Assembly (NCBI GenBank): GCA_016716135.1
Contig: JADJWX010000004.1
Location: forward strand, 186,001-250,000
Reading direction: 5' to 3'
Origin: Lewinellaceae bacterium
Lineage (GTDB): Bacteria; Bacteroidota; Bacteroidia; Chitinophagales; Saprospiraceae
DNA length: 64,000 nucleotides
Notes under the pieces: generated by a model
Told to the model about the DNA's origin: nothing
The model's database searches: none
What the model saw: the letters and a program-made list of their open reading frames with translations, nothing else
Program-made: the position numbers and the translations under genes
Part shown: one piece after another, positions 60,889 through 64,000 of the stretch
How the letters are laid out: each line of letters opens with the position of its first letter
Numbering within the stretch: position 1 is the stretch's first letter

Positions 60889-62532
60889 ATGAAACAACTA
60901 CTGTTTACCATTCTTCTGTGTAGCGCCGTTTGTGCCACTTCCCAAACAACCCTTACGCCTGCCGACTGGCAGTCCGACCTTCGCTTTCTGCAAAACACCG
61001 TCCACCAGGACTATCCTTTTCTGTTCAAAAAAATTACGGCCGCCGACTGGGACGCAGCGGTGGAAAAACTGCACCAGGACATTCCCGCCCTGCAACCGCA
61101 TGAAATCCTGGCCGGCTTTGCGCGCATGGTGGCACTTTTTGGGTACGGCCATACCGACCTCGGCTGGAGCCGGGCCCCGGTGCAGGCGCATATCGTACCG
61201 CTCAACCTGTATTGGTTTAGCGACGGCATTTACGTCGAGGGCTGCCGGAAAGACTATGCCGACGCGCTGGGCGCCCGGCTCCTGAAGGTGGAGGGCATGC
61301 CGGTGGAGCAGGCGCTCGCAGCAGTACGCCCCTTGTTGTCGGTGGAAAACGAGCAATATTTTAAAGCATACGCGCTCGATTTTCTGCTCACCCCGGAGGC
61401 GCTGCACGCCCAGGGCGTTGTCAAAACGCTGAAAAAAACGGTTACCCTCCAGTTGGAGCGCGACGGCAAAATCGTTGAAAAAACCTTTGATGCGGTGCCG
61501 ACATTCCGTTTTCCAAGAAAATACAGCCTCGTTGCGCCGGACAGCGACTGGCTGAGCGTGCGCGACCGCGCTACCACACCGTTTTATCTGAAAAACCTGG
61601 ACAAGATTTACTACTTCGAGTATTTGCCGGAGCAAAAAACAGTGTACATCCGCCACAGCCAGATCCAGGACGAGAAAGACGAGCCGATCCCGGCTTTTTA
61701 CCAACGTGTGTTCGATTTTGTGGAAAAAAACGATGTCGAGCGCCTGGTTTTGGATGTGCGGCTCAACGGCGGCGGCAACAATTACAAAAACAAACCCGTG
61801 GTGACGGGGCTGATCCGCTGTGAAAAAATAAACCAGCCGGGCAAACTTTTCGTCCTGATCGGCCGCCGCACCTTTTCGGCCTGCCAGAACCTGGTGAATG
61901 AATTGCACAACTACACCAACGCCATTTTTGTCGGCGAACCAACGGGCGAGAACATCAACTTTTACGGCGACAACCGCCGCGTGGAACTTCCGAAAACCAA
62001 AATCCCGGTTTTTCTCTCCTTTGCCTGGTGGCAAGACAAACCGCAGTGGGAAAATGCCGACTGGCTGGCGCCGCATTTTGCCGTGGAACAGTCCTTCGAC
62101 GAGTATCGCACCAACCGCGACCCGGTGCTGGACGCCGCCCTCGGTTTTTCCGCCGAAGGGATGGTGCTGGACCCCTTGGGTTATCTGAAAGAGCTGTTCA
62201 TGGCCAGAAAACTGGACGAGCTGAAAGCCAAAGCGGTGGAAATGATAGCCGACCCCAGGTATAAGTTCATCAATTTCGAAAGTGAATTCAACGAGAGTGG
62301 CTACAATCTGCTCAACGGCGGCCAACTGGAAGGGGCGCTCTATGTGTTCCAGCTGAACACCGAACTTTTCCCAGAATCAGCCAATACCTGGGACAGCCTG
62401 GGTGAGGCCTGCTGGAAAACCGGGAAAAAAGACAATGCCATTGAATGTTACAAAAAAGCCATTGCGCTCGACCCTAACGGTGAGGTGGGGGAAAATGCGC
62501 GGAACATGTTGAAGCAAATTGTTGGGGAGTAA
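60889..62532 (+). CDS. S41-family (C-terminal processing peptidase-like) protein with TPR tail, secreted
   Basis: 547 residues, signal peptide MKQLLFTILLCSAVCATSQ. N-terminal helical bundle ('FLQNTVHQDYPFLFKKI'), a central region, then S41 core motifs: 'RLVLDVRLNGGGNN' and the nucleophile Ser330 in 'GRRTFSACQNLVNEL', with 'IFVGEPTGENINFYGDNRR' next. The C-terminus (~470-547) has TPR-like helices ('DNAIECYKKAIALDPNGEVG'). Likely an extracytoplasmic serine peptidase; the general base is not identified here. No PDZ domain is evident. Confidence 0.85.
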   Translation: MKQLLFTILLCSAVCATSQTTLTPADWQSDLRFLQNTVHQDYPFLFKKITAADWDAAVEKLHQDIPALQPHEILAGFARMVALFGYGHTDLGWSRAPVQAHIVPLNLYWFSDGIYVEGCRKDYADALGARLLKVEGMPVEQALAAVRPLLSVENEQYFKAYALDFLLTPEALHAQGVVKTLKKTVTLQLERDGKIVEKTFDAVPTFRFPRKYSLVAPDSDWLSVRDRATTPFYLKNLDKIYYFEYLPEQKTVYIRHSQIQDEKDEPIPAFYQRVFDFVEKNDVERLVLDVRLNGGGNNYKNKPVVTGLIRCEKINQPGKLFVLIGRRTFSACQNLVNELHNYTNAIFVGEPTGENINFYGDNRRVELPKTKIPVFLSFAWWQDKPQWENADWLAPHFAVEQSFDEYRTNRDPVLDAALGFSAEGMVLDPLGYLKELFMARKLDELKAKAVEMIADPRYKFINFESEFNESGYNLLNGGQLEGALYVFQLNTELFPESANTWDSLGEACWKTGKKDNAIECYKKAIALDPNGEVGENARNMLKQIVGE

Positions 62533-62543
62533 TTTTTACTGGC

Positions 62544-63677
62544 CTACATCAACCACTTTTTCATAAACACCACCCGGCTCAGCAAACTGATCAGCAACAC
62601 CGACAGTAAAATGCCGACTATGCCCACCAGCGGCGCGCCGATCGCCGGGTGAATTTCAATATTGAAAAAATAGTGGGGGATCACCTTGATGCCGAAAATG
62701 TAGCCGTTCTTGATCACGTCGAGGATCAATACGTGGATAAAATAAACACCGTAACTCAGGTCAGCCAGCCGGTTGAATGCCCGGTGAACACGCGGATACC
62801 GGGTGGCAAAAGTGCCCCAGTCAAAATCCTTAAGAAAAAGGAATAGCGCGAAGATCATGATGACCACATTCGGGCTGGAGTACACAAACACCCGTGCGTC
62901 GTATTCGCCGGCCTGCACCGTGAGCCACCAGGTGAGAAAAGCGCCTGTCAGCGGCATGGCCAACGCCAGGGGGTAAATCACTTTTTTCCAACTGCGTTTT
63001 ATCGGGAAAGCACTCAGGTAGTAGCCCAATACGTAAAACCCGATGTAGCCCATCCAGCCGATATATTTGACGAAGATGATGCCCGGTAAAAAATGCTGGA
63101 GCGCGGTGATGGTAAAACTCAGCACCAGAAAATACTCGATGTCGCTGCGTTTCGCGTTTTGGATAAAAATCCGGAAAATAGGCGTGAGCAGGTACAGCCC
63201 GGTGATCATGGGGATAAACCACAGGTGGAAGTAGATGTCGTTGTAAAAAATGGTGTTTAAAACATCTTTCAACTCCGGCCAGGTACCGTAGTACATGTTT
63301 CCGCGGTACAGGTAGAGCAGGTAGATCGTTCCCCAAAACGCGAAGGGAATCAGCACGCGGCGCAGGCGTTTTTTTAAAAAAACGGAAATGGATTCCTGCT
63401 TGGAAGGGTTCAGCAAGAGCGCGCCGCTGATGAGGATAAAAAACGGTGTGGCCCAACGCAAATGCCCGTAAATAATATCGGCGGTCAGGAAGCGCACGTC
63501 CGGGTCGGCCGTCGGGTCGAAGGTGTACAAATAGCCGCCGACCGAGTGCATCTGTACTACGGCGCAGGCCGCAAATGCCCGGATATAATTGGCGTAAACC
63601 CGCTTGTATTGGCGCTGTGGGGCTTCCGCAAGGGGTACCGGCGCGTCGTTTTCGGTATGTGAAGTTGGATCGCCCAT
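62544..63677 (-). CDS. Acyltransferase 3 family membrane protein
   Basis: 377 residues from ATG 63677 (the frame continues upstream but the family start fits here). About 10 helices. The N-terminal 'NYIRAFAACAVVQMHSVGGY' includes the conserved Arg-x(6)-His region, 'TPFFILISGALLLNPSK' follows, and 'LKKRLRRVLIPFAFW' is the basic loop. These enzymes O-acylate sugars, lipids or antibiotics at the inner membrane; the substrate is unknown. It converges with the S41 gene, 11 bp apart, and is followed on its strand by no further gene in the window. Confidence 0.88.
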   Translation of the reverse strand: MGDPTSHTENDAPVPLAEAPQRQYKRVYANYIRAFAACAVVQMHSVGGYLYTFDPTADPDVRFLTADIIYGHLRWATPFFILISGALLLNPSKQESISVFLKKRLRRVLIPFAFWGTIYLLYLYRGNMYYGTWPELKDVLNTIFYNDIYFHLWFIPMITGLYLLTPIFRIFIQNAKRSDIEYFLVLSFTITALQHFLPGIIFVKYIGWMGYIGFYVLGYYLSAFPIKRSWKKVIYPLALAMPLTGAFLTWWLTVQAGEYDARVFVYSSPNVVIMIFALFLFLKDFDWGTFATRYPRVHRAFNRLADLSYGVYFIHVLILDVIKNGYIFGIKVIPHYFFNIEIHPAIGAPLVGIVGILLSVLLISLLSRVVFMKKWLM

Positions 63678-63779
63678 TCGAACTGCAAGGTTAGGGCATT
63701 TTGGGGAAATTTTAGAAACTGTGCCGCTTGCCTGAATTTTTGAATGCCGGAATCCATGCCAGGCCACCCGTGCCGGCCG

Positions 63780-64000
63780 CTATTTTCCACTCATTTTCTC
63801 CACGCCGGTCCAGTCGGCCGGCACGCCGTTTTGGTGGAAATAATTGGATTTTTCCAAAAAAAGCCTGGTCACGGTATCTGCCGGATGCCGGGCCAGCACC
63901 GCCTCAAATCCCGCGGAGGCTGCCAGAAAGTCGCGGTGGAAAAACTGCGCAACGGCCTGGTTAAAGCGATCCAGTGTTTCCCGTTTCAGGCGGATGTCCG
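63780..64000 (-). CDS. C-terminal end of a probable adenylate/guanylate cyclase-type signalling protein (truncated by window edge)
   Basis: Reading leftward from the right edge, 73 codons to the TAG at 63780-63782: DIRLKRETLDRFNQAVAQFF, later FEAVLARHPADT and ending DWTGVEKMSGK. Bacterial cyclase proteins often end in a short TPR-like helix pair ('F..a...f..g.f..A...F..ll...p.D') and then 'p...W.GV..l..K', which matches. The catalytic part lies outside the window, so the assignment is provisional. Confidence 0.5.
   Translation of the reverse strand, partial: DIRLKRETLDRFNQAVAQFFHRDFLAASAGFEAVLARHPADTVTRLFLEKSNYFHQNGVPADWTGVEKMSGK

Noticed and set aside
60898..62325. 475-codon minus-strand frame opposite the S41 peptidase
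   Set aside because: Low-complexity shadow composition; the plus frame has a signal peptide and S41 motifs.
1..64000. CRISPR array, rRNA operon, prophage or biosynthetic megasynthase
   Set aside because: No regularly spaced direct repeats of CRISPR type, no rRNA, no phage structural genes and no modular synthase were seen on either strand.

Overview
The window comes from a Bacteroidota chromosome, most likely the Saprospiria (Saprospiraceae/Lewinella-like) or a close relative. The signs are a fused SecDF, two proteins with type IX secretion (T9SS) C-terminal sorting domains, cohesin/dockerin-like repeats ending in such a domain, lipoproteins with bacterial lipoboxes, a DUF4295 gene beside rpmG and rpmB, and many copies of the Bacteroidota promoter -7 box TAnnTTTG just upstream of starts. 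No Shine-Dalgarno-like sequence stands out before most starts. No rRNA, CRISPR array, prophage or complete transposase is visible; there is one tRNA.

Layout. 0-9.4 kb is an accessory-looking, more AT-rich stretch: a TPR/AraC regulator cut by the left edge and overlapping an MFS exporter, a serine hydrolase lipoprotein, small secreted or membrane proteins, a 165-bp MITE-like palindrome, an OmpA-domain remnant and a decayed 1.0-kb insertion sequence. 9.4-23.5 kb is mostly housekeeping: TerC plus an M16 peptidase, glutathione peroxidase, pirin, SecDF, an M19 dipeptidase, a coiled-coil protein with a histone-like tail, asd, psd and lysS. 23.7-29.1 kb holds a desaturase and a four-gene minus-strand operon (cysteine/cysteate-synthase-like enzyme, JmjC-type cupin, alpha-oxoamine synthase, class A beta-lactamase-like lipoprotein). 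I read the first and third genes as a candidate sulfonolipid (capnine-type) pathway. 29.1-41 kb: a possible 30-residue membrane peptide gene with its own promoter and terminator, a TolQ/TolR/TonB-like energy-transduction operon, a TMTC-like glycosyltransferase with TPRs, an NSS transporter with a tiny MetS-like subunit, a T9SS cargo protein, rpmB-rpmG-DUF4295, tRNA-Arg and a T9SS-exported subtilase. 41-52.7 kb: BtuF-like/rlmB/pcm operon, phosphohexomutase, 2-oxoglutarate dehydrogenase E2, an SdiA-regulated-type propeller, a HAD phosphatase, Sua5/TsaC, a two-domain M16 peptidase and a sigma factor. 52.9-64 kb: a giant alpha-2-macroglobulin lipoprotein, an FGE-fold protein, a 0.4-kb nested palindrome, an S41 peptidase, an acyltransferase and the tail of a probable cyclase-type signalling protein.

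Intergenic DNA is unusually palindromic: long hairpins at gene ends, three copies of a GAACC-TCC-GGTTC mini-palindrome just after stop codons, and three versions of an inverted repeat of the 'accacggagacacggagaac' kind. The most interesting points are the putative sulfonolipid operon with its hydroxylase-like cupin and structured leader, the small-peptide transcription unit, the 424-bp nested palindrome, and a subtilase whose catalytic Asp position reads Glu.
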